A stretch of 64,000 nt of DNA from Odontocerum albicorne (GCA_949825065.1 OX463844.1:31423632-31487631); one strand, 5' to 3'. Numbered from the stretch's first letter, positions 30,596 through 44,290 are shown. Notes: generated by a model not told the origin, from the sequence alone. Translations and numbers: made by a program.

Positions 30596-33080
30596 TAATA
30601 ATTATTTGTATGTTTACTGAAAGAAATTCGAAATCATATTTACAAAAATGACTATTAGACCCATGGATTGAAAAAATAACAGTAATCCATATTTATGAAA
30701 ATGATTATTATTTTAAAATTTTAACCAATTTATTGGATATTATCAGTTTTATACATTCATAAAACAGATAACCATTTTTGCAGAGAATGAATGATGAAAG
30801 GCGACAAAACAACTATACAAGTTTTGTGCATGTTACTAGTGATATAAATTATACCAAGAATGAATAACAAAATAATGTCTGAATAAAGATAAAAATCAGA
30901 ATGTCAATGTTTTGAGTTAAGGAGATGGACTGAGTCAAAGATATCTACATAGATCATGTATACATTTAGAGCAAGACATACGAGCAGTATGTCTGTGTGA
31001 AAATCTGTTCTATCTCCATATACTTTTTATACGTATGTACCAAATCATGATGATAATATGTATGTACCAAATCAATGATTTTGAGTATTTGATTTCAAAT
31101 ACTATTACGCGCAGCCTAGTATAGTATTTTTTTCACATTAAAGTAATAACATAAATTGAAGCTAGCTGGAGTGGTTTGTTTGCGAACGTCATACGATTAA
31201 ATTAAAAAACAAATTTGTAACTTTTGAATAACAATATTTATGTTCCTTGTTTTTTTAAATTTAATGTTGGGTTATTAAATTACATTTACCATATTTGTGA
31301 CCTCAACATTTAGACAAAACAATACATGGAAATAACAGAAAATGCATCGGGAATATCAAACTGTTGCTTTAATTTACCCAAAATTGATATCACGAAGTAA
31401 ATGTTTCTTCTTCTGAAGACTAATAAAACCTTTAAAATGCAATTTTCATCAACACGAATAACTGTTTTTTTTTTATTCCAACAGTTCAAAGTTAATTGAA
31501 TCCCTCAGATCTCATTAGTTTCATCAATGACAAGAAATCTCCCGTCATTTTCAAAATATTTAGTACAAAAATCGAGTTCCTACATGTCGATAAATTCTGA
31601 TATAATTTACGACTCAACGAAATGTAAGGGTCATAAAAGAAAGTCCCTTTTACAGGTTGTAAAATTTAAATAAATAAGAAAATAAACGCGCGAGTGTTAC
31701 CGCCAGAATGACGATTCAAAGGTGAACTGGCTTCGAGTAGATGCTGTTTTTCTTTTAACGGTCTTTCACTGAGTTTCTCTGAGTTTATGGATCTCATCAG
31801 ATAAGGATGGATTTTCAATGAATATTTTCACTAAAACGCGAATAGGTAAAAAAAAATATTTGTGTTTCAAATTTAATAAACGTTTCTGTTTTTATCTCAT
31901 GTTTTTTTTGTGAATAGCTTTTGACCGGTTCATTCCTATTTTAAATTTTTTTATTCAAAGAATTTGGTTTTTTCAGCTTAATCTTCAACAAACTGTTTTT
32001 CTTACGTAAATTAATAAATGCCCTCAAAACACAGATAAAATTAGATAAAAGTGTTTTAGTCCGATTAACCAAAACATTATATCATGTCAGACTGAGGAAG
32101 TTGAAAGAACACTTTTTAGCGATAATACTTTAAATTTCTTTGTCAAGCGAAATATATATTTTTTAATCAGCATCGTAAATGTGTGTATATAGTACATCCA
32201 ATAGCTTAATTTCATCTTCAAGAAGTTTATTAGGTTATATCACCATGCTATGCTGACTATGATGTAAATGTGGTCAAGGGTGCAGCGCATATATTGTACT
32301 TACATGACGATAACGTGCATGAAATGAAGTGCAAGCTTCTGACTAAAGTTTAAATGACTGATCGACATATTTCTTGCTCTAAGAATTCACACATCTATAT
32401 TCTTACGTCGAAATACTTCCCAAGAGTTTAAAAATGTAATATGTCAACTCTGATATCTAAATATGTTGAAAAAAGTAATGTAAAGTGTAAGTTAGAATAT
32501 TCATTATAAACTTTATAAGAATAATTTCGTTGCTATGTCATAATTTACATAAAATTGTTTACAAGAACTGAAATGTTAAGTAGCATAATACGATAGATTA
32601 AGATATCTCGACAAATTAAAGCAGCGGTTCAATTCTGAATTCGCCTTCTGCTGCTTTAACCTGGTTTAAAAAATATCTTTTATTTTCGATGGACTGATTA
32701 CTTGTTGTTGTTTATGGATGAAAAGCTTAAGAAAAAATTGGTATAGTTAAAGGTTTAAACATGATTAAGTCATTTTAGTAATTAGTTCAGCATTCACCGT
32801 TTCATATTAGTTGTCACCGTTTAGAAAGATCATGATTGATGATATTTATATATGTAGAATAAAAAAATATACATGAAGTACGTTTTTACATTCTACATAT
32901 ATGTACCCGTAAATACCATCAGTAGTGTGTAATCAAATTATTTTAACAAAAAACATAGGTAAAAAACCAATTCTTAATGACAGTGAGAAAGCACTATCCA
33001 CGTTCTAAGTTGGCCATATAACAAAATGTCCAGAAATAACAATAATATCCGTTCCCCGGTGTTAAATAAAATTGCATAGA
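30596..33080. other. intergenic DNA, nothing definite
   Basis: AT-rich. A patch at about 31685-31810 is GC-richer and contains AGATAAGG. No gene or transposon is seen. Confidence 0.4.
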
Positions 33081-35594
33081 ATTACGAGCAAGGGGCATGA
33101 TGCAGCAAGGGGCATGATGGTATTTCATGACGTCAGATCACGCAATCTGTAAGAAAAGTTACGTTTACACTTGAACTGGAAATACACGATTTAACCAACT
33201 ATTTTTATGAAGCTTAGTTCTTTTCATAGAATTGATACCGTGCATTCATTTCTGATGTCCTCGCTCTCCCTTATTTTGTTCATTGAGACTCCACATTTTT
33301 TTTCTTATTGCACGTATGCCCACAGCATTGATATTTCTTTTATCCTTCTTCTGCCAAATCCAGGGGGATATATGGTATTATACCATGTGTCGCGGCGATA
33401 TGGAGGGAATATGCAAGTGCCGTGGTGAGACCATATTTTAAGTGTGATGTTTTATTGTTTTTATTTTATTATTTTATTCATGCTTTATATGAAACTGAAT
33501 CATATTTTTTGTATCTAAGAAAAACCAGTTCTAGAAACATTGTGCATTTTTTTATGCGATGAATAAATAATTTTATTAAAATTAAGAAAAAGGTTTAGTT
33601 TATAAATAAATTTAAATTGAAAATGTCTTTAAATTAAACTAACATTCAAACGTTAAAATAAACTTGGAACTCTACATTATTTAGTAGTATTTTAAACGTC
33701 GAAGTTTTTAAACACCAGACCACTGGCGCCTACAATGCAACATTTTATTAATTAAAAAAAAAACATTCATAAATATTCTACAATGCACTCAGAACGCAAT
33801 GAAAAACCTTACAATACGTACTTTCCCTAACAAATCTGGACGTAACGAGTAATTAAAATATGTTAACTTGTTACATTGTTTCATTTTTATTGCATTTCTT
33901 ATTAATTGATAATTGCAAGAATTTGCACACAAAATAAAAGGTTTTCTGGCCTGTCTTCAATTTTAGCCTCCTCAAAGTGAAACGCGTCGAATGATCGGTG
34001 AAGCTGGGAATTAGATTAATGGACCTCATTTCGGCCTGGTGAATGCATCCCGAGCCATAGCCACTTGGATTCAGTGTTTATTTTAGCGCGGCAGCTGTGC
34101 CAAAAAACGCAGATACCACGCGAGTTTACAGAGTGTTCCGTATTACAAGGACAAAGGTTGGAATATTTTAAACATATTATCAATATGCAGTTCAGTTCAG
34201 TTCGATCGTACCACTACTCACACTGTTATGAGGTACAAAATAAGTATTCATCTTGCGCGATCTACACTAGAAGATCAAAATATTTTAAATTTTGTTTTAT
34301 GAGCTGTCCCCCCGCGACTTCAGAATTAGTCTTGAATTATCAAGAAAATGTTCCGTGAAATATTAAGGATTTTTAATTTATTTAAAATCATAGGCAACCA
34401 GGTATTATCGAAGGCGCCTGAAATGTTGATAGAAATTATGAACACTTATTTCTCTCTGGAGTCCGCTACGTACCGTTGAAGGTGGCAAATGGCATCCTTG
34501 TAGGAGACTCTTCTAAATAAATATTTTAAGACGATTTCATTGTTTTAGATTTATAAATATGGTATTAGGACAATTGATGAGCTCTGAATCGGCCTTAAAT
34601 ATTGCGGGAATAGGTGCAAAGTGCCTTTTAATTAATTTATTTATTTATTTATACCTACATTTGTGTAAGGATGAAAAACAGGCCAAGTATAGCCCAAAAT
34701 GTTCACCCATATATCATAAGAACAATTTAAAATGTAATTATTTATTTCACAAAAATATTACCATGAATAGCTTTTAAATTTGAGTAATGGAAAGTTGCAC
34801 CCTTTTAAAGGAAAGTTTGTGTCATCTGAGTTTATCTGAAATTAAAGTATATGTTAAAATGTTGTTCTTACATGCAACATTTTCAGGAAAAAACAGCCTC
34901 ACCAAGATTTCAAGCCAACAACCACTACCGCTACTATTTTTAATTAATGCAGTAACGAGTGTGTGAATTAAGATACAAACTCGATAGGCACCTGTTGTTC
35001 ATTATGTGGTGGTAATAATGTTAAATGAGCAGAAAGGATAAGACGTCAGCACCATTTGATGACACCCAACTATTTCAAAATATATGAAGAATAAGAACCT
35101 GAGGCCGCTTATTTGAAATAATTTTTATTTATTTGTTATTAGCGTGGAGCCTCCCTTAGCGCGGTACCCAGTACGACTGCACCTGTTTCAGACGGGCCTT
35201 GGATGAGTTGTTCCATGCCACCCATGACCAGAATATTTATTTAAGAGTGATCACCAATGAAAGAGGAATTGGACATGGCACACGAAAAAGTAAAAAAAAA
35301 CGTGTTTAATAATGAGCATGTGTATGAAAAATAGAAATTTGAATATGTGAAAAATATGAATTATGTTAGTTGTAGATTATATGAAACCAAATAATAATAA
35401 ACAACATTTTCTTTTGTGTTAAAAAACTTATTAATACAGTATTTTCCTGAAATAAACCGATAAAACCTTCATTGCTTATAATGAAATCATTATATGACAG
35501 AGTAAAGAATTCAGACATTGGCAAAGAATGCGAATTGAAAACTTTGCAGTGCTTAAAATTTTTAAGTGAGCCCAACGATGGTTCAGTTAAGTAG
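33081..35594. other. intergenic DNA with one island of higher GC
   Basis: 33940-34160 is GC-richer and repeat-free. It includes the E-box-containing palindrome-like GCAGCTGTGC (34091-34100) and ATTAGATTAATGG (34010-34022). A small direct repeat 'agcaaggggcatgatg' lies at about 33088 and 33104. Frames at 33207 and 34065 lack coding character. Confidence 0.35.
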
Positions 35595-35850
35595 AAAGAA
35601 TTTGCGATTAAAGATATACAAAAATATTCTATACACGTGGTATAAATGGTTCGAGAATTTTGGGAAGATCTAGAAAAACATAGTTTGACCGAATTAATCA
35701 AATTCTACTAGATAAAAGAGTACGCATGAAGTGGTGTATGGACGTAGGAGAATTGAAAGATATGAGCCAGAATAGAATGAAATGCAGATTTCTTATTTTG
35801 GCCTATCACAATAGGGATATATGGCGTGATGGCGATAATGATGATGATCT
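35595..35850 (+). mobile_element. RTE-like non-LTR fragment, 3' end
   Basis: Contains 'gtgtatggacgtaggagaattgaaa' (C-terminal MDVEEAK-like region) and ends 'ggcgtgatggcgataatgatgatgatc', the family's 3' end with a GAT-type tail. Frame-broken. The satellite starts immediately after this tail. Confidence 0.65.
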
Positions 35851-38800
35851 TTATTTAATTGTATAAAGGAGACAAATCTCTAAACCAACAGTTCAACTTC
35901 CTGTGGTATGTTTATTTTATTGTATAAAGGAGACAAATCTCTAAACCAACAGTTCAACTTCCTGTGGTATGTTTATTTTATTGTATAAAGGAGACAAATC
36001 TCTAAACCAACAGTTCAACTTCCTGTGGTATGTTTATTTAATTGTATAAAGGAGACAAATCTCTAAACCAACAGTTCAACTTCCTGTGGTATGTTTATTT
36101 TATTGTATAAAGGAGACAAATCTCTAAACCAACAGTTCAACTTCCTGTGGTATGTTTATTTAATTGTATAAAGGAGACAAATCTCTAAACCAACAGTTCA
36201 ACTTCCTGTGGTATGTTTATTTTATTGTATAAAGGAGACAAATCTCTAAACCATCAGTTCAACTTCCTGTGGTATGTTTATTTAATTGTATAAAGGAGAC
36301 AAATCTCTAAACCAACAGTTCAACTTCCTGTGGTATGTTTATTTTATTGTATAAAGGAGACAAATCTCTAAACCAACAGTTCAACTTCCTGTGGTATGTT
36401 TATTTAATTGTATAAAGGAGACAAATGTCTAAACCAACAGTTCAACTTCCTGTGGTATGTTTATTTTATTGTATAAAGGAGACAAATCTCTAAACCAACA
36501 GTTCAACTTCCTGTGGTATGTTTATTTAATTGTATAAAGGAGACAAATCTCTAAACCAACAGTTCAACTTCCTGTGGTATGTTTATTTTATTGTATAAAG
36601 GAGACAAATCTCTAAACCAACAGTTCAACTTCCTGTGGTATGTTTATTTAATTGTATAAAGGAGACAAATCTCTAAACCAACAGTTCAACTTCCTGTGGT
36701 ATGTTTATTTTATTGTATAAAGGAGACAAATCTCTAAACCAACAGTTCAACTTCCTGTGGTATGTTTATTTAATTGTATAAAGGAGACAAATCTCTAAAC
36801 GAACAGTTCAACTTCCTGTGGTATGTTTATTTAATTGTATAAAGGAGACAAATCTCTAAACCAACAGTTCAACTTCCTGTGGTATGTTTATTTTATTGTA
36901 TAAAGGAGACAAATCTCTAAACCAACAGTTCAACTTCCTGTGGTATGTTTATTTTATTGTATAAAGGAGACAAATCTCTAAACCAACAGTTCAACTTCCT
37001 GTGGTATGTTTATTTTATTGTATAAAGGAGACAAATCTCTAAACCAACAGTTCAACTTCCTGTGGTATGTTTATTTTATTGTATAAAGGAGACAAATCTC
37101 TAAACCAACAGTTCAACTTCCTGTGGTATGTTTATTTAATTGTATAAAGGAGACAAATCTCTAAACCAACAGTTCAACTTCCTGTGGTATGTTTATTTTA
37201 TTGTATAAAGGAGACAAATCTCTAAACCAACAGTTCAACTTCCTGTGGTATGTTTATTTAATTGTATAAAGGAGACAAATCTCTAAACCAACAGTTCAAC
37301 TTCCTGTGGTATGTTTATTTAATTGTATAAAGGAGACAAATCTCTAAACCAACAGTTCAACTTCCTGTGGTATGTTTATTTAATTGTATAAAGGAGACAA
37401 ATCTCTAAACCAACAGTTCAACTTCCTGTGGTATGTTTATTTAATTGTATAAAGGAGACAAATCTCTAAACCAACAGTTCAACTTCCTGTGGTATGTTTA
37501 TTTTATTGTATAAAGGAGACAAATCTCTAAACCAACAGTTCAACTTCCTGTGGTATGTTTATTTAATTGTATAAAGGAGACAAATCTCTAAACCAACAGT
37601 TCAACTTCCTGTGGTATGTTTATTTTATTGTATAAAGGAGACAAATCTCTAAACCAACAGTTCAACTTCCTGTGGTATGTTTATTTAATTGTATAAAGGA
37701 GACAAATCTCTAAACCAACAGTTCAACTTCCTGTGGTATGTTTATTTAATTGTATAAAGGAGACAAATCTCTAAACCAACAGTTCAACTTCCTGTGGTAT
37801 GTTTATTTAATTGTATAAAGGAGACAAATCTCTAAACCAACAGTTCAACTTCCTGTGGTATGTTTATTTAATTGTATAAAGGAGACAAATCTCTAAACCA
37901 ACAGTTCAACTTCCTGTGGTATGTTTATTTAATTGCATAAAGGAGACAAATCTCTAAACCAACAGTTCAACTTCCTGTGGTATGTTTATTTAATTGTATA
38001 AAGGAGACAAATCTCTAAACCAACAGTTCAACTTTTTGTGGTATGTTTATTTAATTGTATAAAGGAGACAAATCTCTAAACCAACAGTTCAACTTCCTGT
38101 GGTATGTTTATTTAATTGTATAAAGGAGACAAATCTCTAAACCAACAGTTCAACTTCCTGTGGTATGTTTATTTAATTGTATAAAGGAGACAAATCTCTA
38201 AACCAACAGTTCAACTTCCTGTGGTATGTTTATTTTATTGTATAAAGGAGACAAATCTCTAAACCAACAGTTCAACTTCCTGTGGTATGTTTATTTTATT
38301 GTATAAAGGAGACAAATCTCTAAACCAACAGTTCAACTTCCTGTGGTATGTTTATTTTATTGTATAAAGGAGACAAATCTCTAAACCAACAGTTCAACTT
38401 CCTGTGGTATGTTTATTTAATTGTATAAAGGAGACAAATCTCTAAACCAACAGTTCAACTTCCTGTGGTATGTTTATTTTATTGTATAAAGGAGACAAAT
38501 CTCTAAACCAACAGTTCAACTTCCTGTGGTATGTTTATTTAATTGTATAAAGGAGACAAATCTCTAAACCAACAGTTCAACTTCCTGTGGTATGTTTATT
38601 TTATTGTATAAAGGAGACAAATCTCTAAACCAACAGTTCAACTTCCTGTGGTATGTTTATTTAATTGTATAAAGGAGACAAATCTCTAAACCAACAGTTC
38701 AACTTCCTGTGGTATGTTTATTTAATTGTATAAAGGAGACAAATGTCTAAACCAACAGTTCAACTTCCTGTGGTATGTTTATTTAATTGTATAAAGGAGA

Positions 38801-39270
38801 CAAATGTCTAAACCAACAGTTCAACTTCCTGTGGTATGTTTATTTAATTGTATAAAGGAGACAAATCTCTAAACCAACAGTTCAACTTCCTGTGGTATGT
38901 TTATTTAATTGTATAAAGGAGACAAATCTCTAAACCAACAGTTCAACTTCCTGTGGTATGTTTATTTAATTGTATAATGGAGACAAATCTCTAAACCAAC
39001 AGTTCAACTTCCTGTGGTATGTTTATTTAATTGTATAAAGGAGACAAATCTCTAAACCAACAGTTCAACTTCCTGTGGTATGTTTATTTAATTGTATAAA
39101 GGAGACAAATCTCTAAACCAACAGTTCAACTTCCTGTGGTATATTTATTTAATTGTATAAAGGAGACAAATCTCTAAACCAACAGTTCAACTTCCTGTGG
39201 TATGTTTATTTAATTGTATAAAGGAGACAAATCTCTAAACGAACAGTTCAACTTCCTGTGGTATGTTTAT
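35851..39270. repeat. satellite, about 56 x 61 bp
   Basis: Head-to-tail units such as GTATAAAGGAGACAAATCTC, then TAAACCAACAGTTCAACTTC and CTGTGGTATGTTTATTTWATT, with period 61 (for example 35861 then 35922). Units fall into two types at one site, TTTATTTTATTG or TTTATTTAATTG. Other variants are rare single changes (for example CTCT to GTCT, CCAAC to CGAAC). It is bounded by RTE-like fragments on both sides and has no coding frame. Confidence 0.98.
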
Positions 39271-39304
39271 TAGATTAAAAAAACAATAAGCCATGATTCA
39301 AAAT

Positions 39305-39720
39305 ATTTATAAGAAAAAAGTGCGAATAATTTCAGGCAAGTGACTGTATGAGAGATGCGAAGAGAAATATTTGAGAATGATTGTTGCGTAATCCAAAACA
39401 ATGGTGATAGAAAAGTGTGAAAGGAAAAGTAAATGCGATAAATGGGGTGAAACTGGAAGACCTGAGCAAGTTGAGAAATGTTTATATTATGGTAGTATTT
39501 TCAGATGATGGAAGATATAAGAGGGATATCGAATGAAAGGAAAAAGAAGTCAATAGGGTGCTTAAACATATATACTCGAACCGGACATTATCAACATCTT
39601 CTAAGATGACCGTTCATAAAAGTATTTTGGTGCCAACTTTGATGTATGGGAGTGAAACGTGGTAGCAGAAAATAACTGATAAAATGATTATTTCTCGTGA
39701 TCGAGTATGATTGTCAGCCA
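39305..39720 (+). mobile_element. RTE-like non-LTR fragment (region after the RT palm)
   Basis: Conceptual translation with frameshifts gives CLYYGSIFSDDGRYKRDIE, then PTLMYGSETW-like sequence from 'gtgccaactttgatgtatgggagtgaaacgtgg'. This is the connection/thumb region of the family, upstream of the part at 35595-35850 but located to its right, so the two are separate insertions. Decayed. Confidence 0.72.
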
Positions 39721-40029
39721 TGGAAAACGGCTCTGCGTGATTTGATTTATTGTGTGTAAGTTGTTGCACTGCAAGAAACACACAGTATTCATAGATCAAA
39801 CCCAAGGTTCCGATAGAAAGGAGATCAAAGTTTCTATCTATCGACATATGGTATTCAATCTACAATCCAAATCGACCTATTCAATCTGCCGCCACCTTTA
39901 GTTAATCAGAGTTTTATTTAGTGTTTTTTTATGTAACTTAATAACTTTATAATAATTAAGCATAAACGGTTTATTTGCTACTGAAAAATATTAATTCTGG
40001 TAAGATCTAAAAGTGATATCGGTTCGGAA
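39721..40029. other. spacer, nothing definite
   Basis: AT-rich to mixed; no supported feature. Confidence 0.4.
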
Positions 40030-40115
40030 ATTAATCCATCAGGAATTGAACCTGGGGCACCGCTGGCTTAGGGTGAATGCTAACCGTGAGACCATTACGT
40101 AGAAACCACAGATGA
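40030..40115 (-). mobile_element. tRNA-derived SINE head
   Basis: The minus strand reads TAATGGTCTCACGGTTAGCAT (A-box-like), then a variable arm and CCAGGTTCAATTCCTGATGG. GGTTCAATTCC is one base off the B-box consensus. It is a different tRNA-like head from the 20398-20567 family. No closed acceptor stem, so it is not called as a tRNA. Confidence 0.55.
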
Positions 40116-41714
40116 TATTGACGAAGCTACGTGGAGAGGATGGATGATATTCAGAGACTTCCTGCGAGGCAAGATGGAAGAATATTTGGGAGTCAAAATT
40201 TTAAAACAGGTAGTCCTAATGACAAAATATCACAAGTCTTACTTAAAACCAAAAAGAAAAAGAGTGCTCTTTACCTATAATGAACACAGTTTTCTTAGTA
40301 TTTTTTTTCCTTCAATAAATTTAGTTTTTTTTTCATGTTCCTGTTTAGACTACAAATAATATGACAAATCTAAAAATCATTTATGAATCACCATGTCTTT
40401 TTACTCAAGTTGCTTAGTCAGCAGTATACTCGTACACAATCCTTTCATTTGTATTATTTTTATGCGAAATATTGAAAGAATTACTCTCCCTGACATAAAG
40501 AGGTTATCACGAGAGCAGTTTCGCCAGTGCGAGAAAAATGCGGCGGATAAAAATTATCATAATTTAAAAATAATAACACTGTGTGGCGTTTTCAAGATAA
40601 AACTCTGTTATAAAAAATAATATAAAGTACTTTTCATGTAAATGCTTCTTAGAATGAGCATTTTTAAAGAAAAATACGGTAATAATTTGTAAGTGCTTTG
40701 TGGAAAGGTATTAAGTTAATTCACTTTTAAGTTGTCATCTTTTTTAACTCATTTTTTCTTTAAAGTTAATTTATCGCAATCTTTGTTATGAAGTTTTAAT
40801 AATTAACGAAAGAAAATTTATCTGATTGATCTCAAGTATTAAACATTGCATTCAGTTTTTAATCATCAAGATTTTTTACACAGCGCAACTGTTATCTTAA
40901 TTATGCTTCGTTGACTTACCTCAAAACATAAAAAACTTGGCCTTCAACGACCTTTATCATATTTTTTATATTCCAAAACAAGTAAACGTTATTTTAAATA
41001 ATGTTTACATAGTCATGAAATGACAGAAATTTCCCTGTCCCCAAAGTTAAGCTAATTGCGTGATAAATTTTAAAACAAACATAAAACAACTTTTAAAAAA
41101 TGTTTAAAAAATCTGCTAACTGAGCTGAAAAAACAATTAAAGCCATTCGTTCACTGCTGCAGCTATTCTCAAATGGCTAAATTGAAACAAACAGCATTTT
41201 AATTGTGAAATATGGTTGACAATTATTAAATGCATTTACGTACCAACACATGGTATAAAAACTGCTGTGAATCATGCATTACAAAGAGATTTAAAATTCT
41301 TATTGTTTATAAATAATACATTTTCATCGTTCTAAAATAAAGGAAACAATAAATAAATTTATTTAATGTTTACGTTCTAATTTAAAACGATGAAATTCTA
41401 GATTCAATAGATTTTTAAGTTACTTAACATGCTTATGCAACCACAGGACCAATGTGGACACGTATGAAAATTTTACTCAAAAACTTGGCCAATAGGTTAA
41501 TAATAGTCAATATCTTGCTCAACAATAGGTCAATAGCCAATATCTTGTTCGCATCTTGTATTTATGAGATTTTATCTTATTTATGTAAAAATATTACATA
41601 GTTTTGTTTCTTTGTGTCATTGTATAAAAAATTTTGTTTTAGATTAGAGTGATATAAACGCAATTTTATAAAAAATAGTAGGTTTTTATATTTGCACGAT
41701 AACAACAAACTCTG
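40116..41714. other. intergenic DNA, nothing definite
   Basis: AT-rich. 40480-40570 and 40900-41280 are somewhat less biased and repeat-free. A short direct repeat ('caataggt...tcaatatcttg') occurs at 41490-41560. Confidence 0.4.
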
Positions 41715-41985
41715 ATATGGATTGGAAATGTAGAACAAATGAATGAAAAAATGCTAATTTAACAAAAATATAATGCAGATGTAAATTAAATTCCGTTTTT
41801 TTTTTCGAAAGACCAAGAAATGTATGGTTGAATCAAGTGAATAATATTTAATGAGAAGGAAACAGAAAATCAGATAAAACGCAGGAGTTGTATGAGAAGG
41901 TGTATGACTGAAAAGGAGGTGAAGGATATGTGGCTGGCACAGTCCTCCTTGCCTACCCCGACAGGGAAATGATGTGATGGTATTT
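41715..41985 (+). mobile_element. RTE-like non-LTR fragment, 3' end
   Basis: RWIGNVEQMNEKML-like text, then 'aagaccaagaaatgtatggttgaatcaagtg' (RPRKxWLNQV-like), 'cgcaggagttgtatgagaaggtg', and the 3' end CTTGCCTACCCCGACAGGGA followed by AATGATGTGATGG. This is the best-preserved version of the family's terminal sequence in the window. Confidence 0.75.
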
Positions 41986-43823
41986 ATCTATGTACGAGTA
42001 TGTACAACCCACGAATATTTATTTACTCGTAAGAAATAAATTCACCACCAAAGTAGTAAATGTATATTTAATTGTTCATTGCGTTTCAATATATATTTTT
42101 TGTATTAAACGTAAAATATCTTCAGATAAATATGATACATCAAATTCACTCAGAAAGCAGAATTGAACTATCTTGCTCAAAGTCATTTTCTTTTGAAGAA
42201 AACTTTATTCATAACTTTTTTTGTTCTATAGTTCTAAAACATATTTTTTCACTCTTCTTTGCCCTTTACTTGTAGAATTTATTTATAGCTTTTAACAGCC
42301 AAACGAAGATTATAGACTATATAAATTATCGAATTCTAAGAAATAATCAAATAACGATAATATTTCTTTCAACGATTTCTTTGTATTAAATACGACTATG
42401 ATCACATTACCCAGAATTATCGCAATCACATGCATTATTACAGACAAAAATGACGCCATGAACCGATAAAAATAAACGATATTTATACAGCTGTTCAGCT
42501 TGGTATGATGTGCTGATGGATCAGATGCTCGTATTTAAGTATTATTTAATTATTTTTTTTTATAAATTAATACTTTACTTTTTTACAGTATATTCTCGTT
42601 GATATAATTAACCTTATAATTTCAAACGTACTATTATAAGGAAATAACTTTTTTAATTCCTTGCTTTGGGTGTTAAGTATTTTTACCCGTATGATTTTTA
42701 TTTTAAATAATTTTCAAAATATAACTATCTTCATCTAAGTTCATGCCTTCGTGACAGCAAGTCATGATCTCTCGGTCCGTCTGTCCTCTCTTCCCCTCTG
42801 TCTACTTTGGGCTCTTAGAGTGCTGCCATCACAGACGACGACCATAATGACCATGTTGCATTTCTGAGTTGATGGACTACCTCTGCCTCGTCATTCCTCC
42901 ACAGTACCCAATAATGCGTTTTTTTCCTTCTCCTCTCATCTGCGTACTTAATGACTGAGTTCTCATCGCAAACAAATCGTGGACAGCATGTCCTAAATCC
43001 TAAGTTGTATGACGAATACATTGGTGCACCGCGTCGTCAATTGTATCCTCAGCAGCGTTTCCACCCCCCCCCCATATCCACTTCATATAAGAAAAATGGC
43101 AGGGAATGCATTAGCCTTTTTGGTTGCTATTGAAATGTTTTAATTATGCCATCCTCAATCGTTTTCCTTATCGTTGTTTACGAGTATGTATAAACAAAAA
43201 TTAATTGTTTTAAAAAAAAAGTTTAAAAAAAGTTCAGCTCCTCTCGTTCATAATTTAATATCATGCTCAATCCAAGAGGCTAAGGATTATTATTTTACTT
43301 TAAAGGGTTCGTTAATTTGTGATTGTATTTAACGATGTTTAAAATTGCCCTCTAAATGTTTCTTTTATTTCAACGGAATTCAAGAAACACATTTTGGATT
43401 TTAATTATTTCATTTCGAACTTTCTACGAAAATCTCGTGGTAATTCAACCAAAGTTTTAGTCGCATTAAAGAAATATTAGAGAATGATATATTTAATAAA
43501 ACAAGTAATAACAGAAAAGTTATAAATTCGGTTGAAATGAGATATCTGAGGCATAATTAACATTTCTCCGGGGGCACGATTTGTCTGCGCTATACTTTGT
43601 GGAAAGGTCGCTTAATTAATTTCAGAAAGATTGTTGGAAACTTCTGCTTTATCTTGGAAGGGACGTCTTTTCATTTTAAACTCGACTTTTTTGTATGCAT
43701 TCCTACTTAAATGGATTAAAGTTTTGTAGTAAACACTATATTTTATTCCAAGATTAATAATAAGTTTTATTTCCCATGGGGTTCATCGTTCATTGAACGT
43801 ATTAAAAATATTATTTATTTTTT
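41986..43823. other. intergenic DNA with two GC-richer patches
   Basis: 42730-43075 is GC-richer with a minus-strand 68-codon frame (VIKYADERRRKKTHYWVLWR) that I do not recognise; it may be an old transposon scrap. 43550-43690 is a repeat-free patch containing 'tgtggaaaggtcgcttaattaa'. No gene is called. Confidence 0.35.
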
Positions 43824-44290
43824 GACAATGTAAGAGAATGAAACGTGGACGTGTAGAAAAACTGAGAGGAGTGGAATAAATGCAGAAGAAATCCGTGCAT
43901 TGAGAAGAATACACGGAGTGATAATGTATGATAGAATACGGAATGAAGTGATAAGAGATTATGTGAACGTAAAGCTGATGTGTTAAGTAAGATGAAGAAA
44001 AGCACGCTGAGATGGTTTGACATGTGGAACGAATGAATGAAGAAAGACTAATAAAACATAGCGGATGAGAGTGGAAGGCGTTTGAGAGAAAGCCCGAAAA
44101 AAGTATGGTTGGATCAAATAAGTGATATTCTGACAGAATGTAACGTACAAAGTCAGATAAATCGTAGACGTTGTATGAGATGTTATATGGATGTGGAAGA
44201 GGCGAAAGGTGTGTGTCGAGATATGTAAGTCTGGTGTTTTGTCCCTGCCTACATCATCAAGGAAATGGCGTGAAGGTATGTATGCATGTT
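43824..44290 (+). mobile_element. RTE-like non-LTR fragment, 3' end
   Basis: Begins near NETWTCRKTERSGINAEEIR, then ALRRIHGVIMYDRIRNEVIR, with the remainder in shifted frames (RWF..., KKVWLDQISDILTECNVQSQ-like) and the 3' end 'ctgcctacatcatcaaggaaatggcgtgaagg'. One of the more complete tails of the family; it has frameshifts and stops. Confidence 0.78.

Noticed and set aside
34065..34358. 97-codon + strand frame
   Set aside because: Non-ATG start, Cys/Tyr/Ser-rich chance composition and no recognisable motif; better explained as part of a noncoding island.
40030..40115. Functional tRNA gene
   Set aside because: A and B boxes are present, but acceptor and T stems do not close and related tRNA-like heads occur in SINE contexts.
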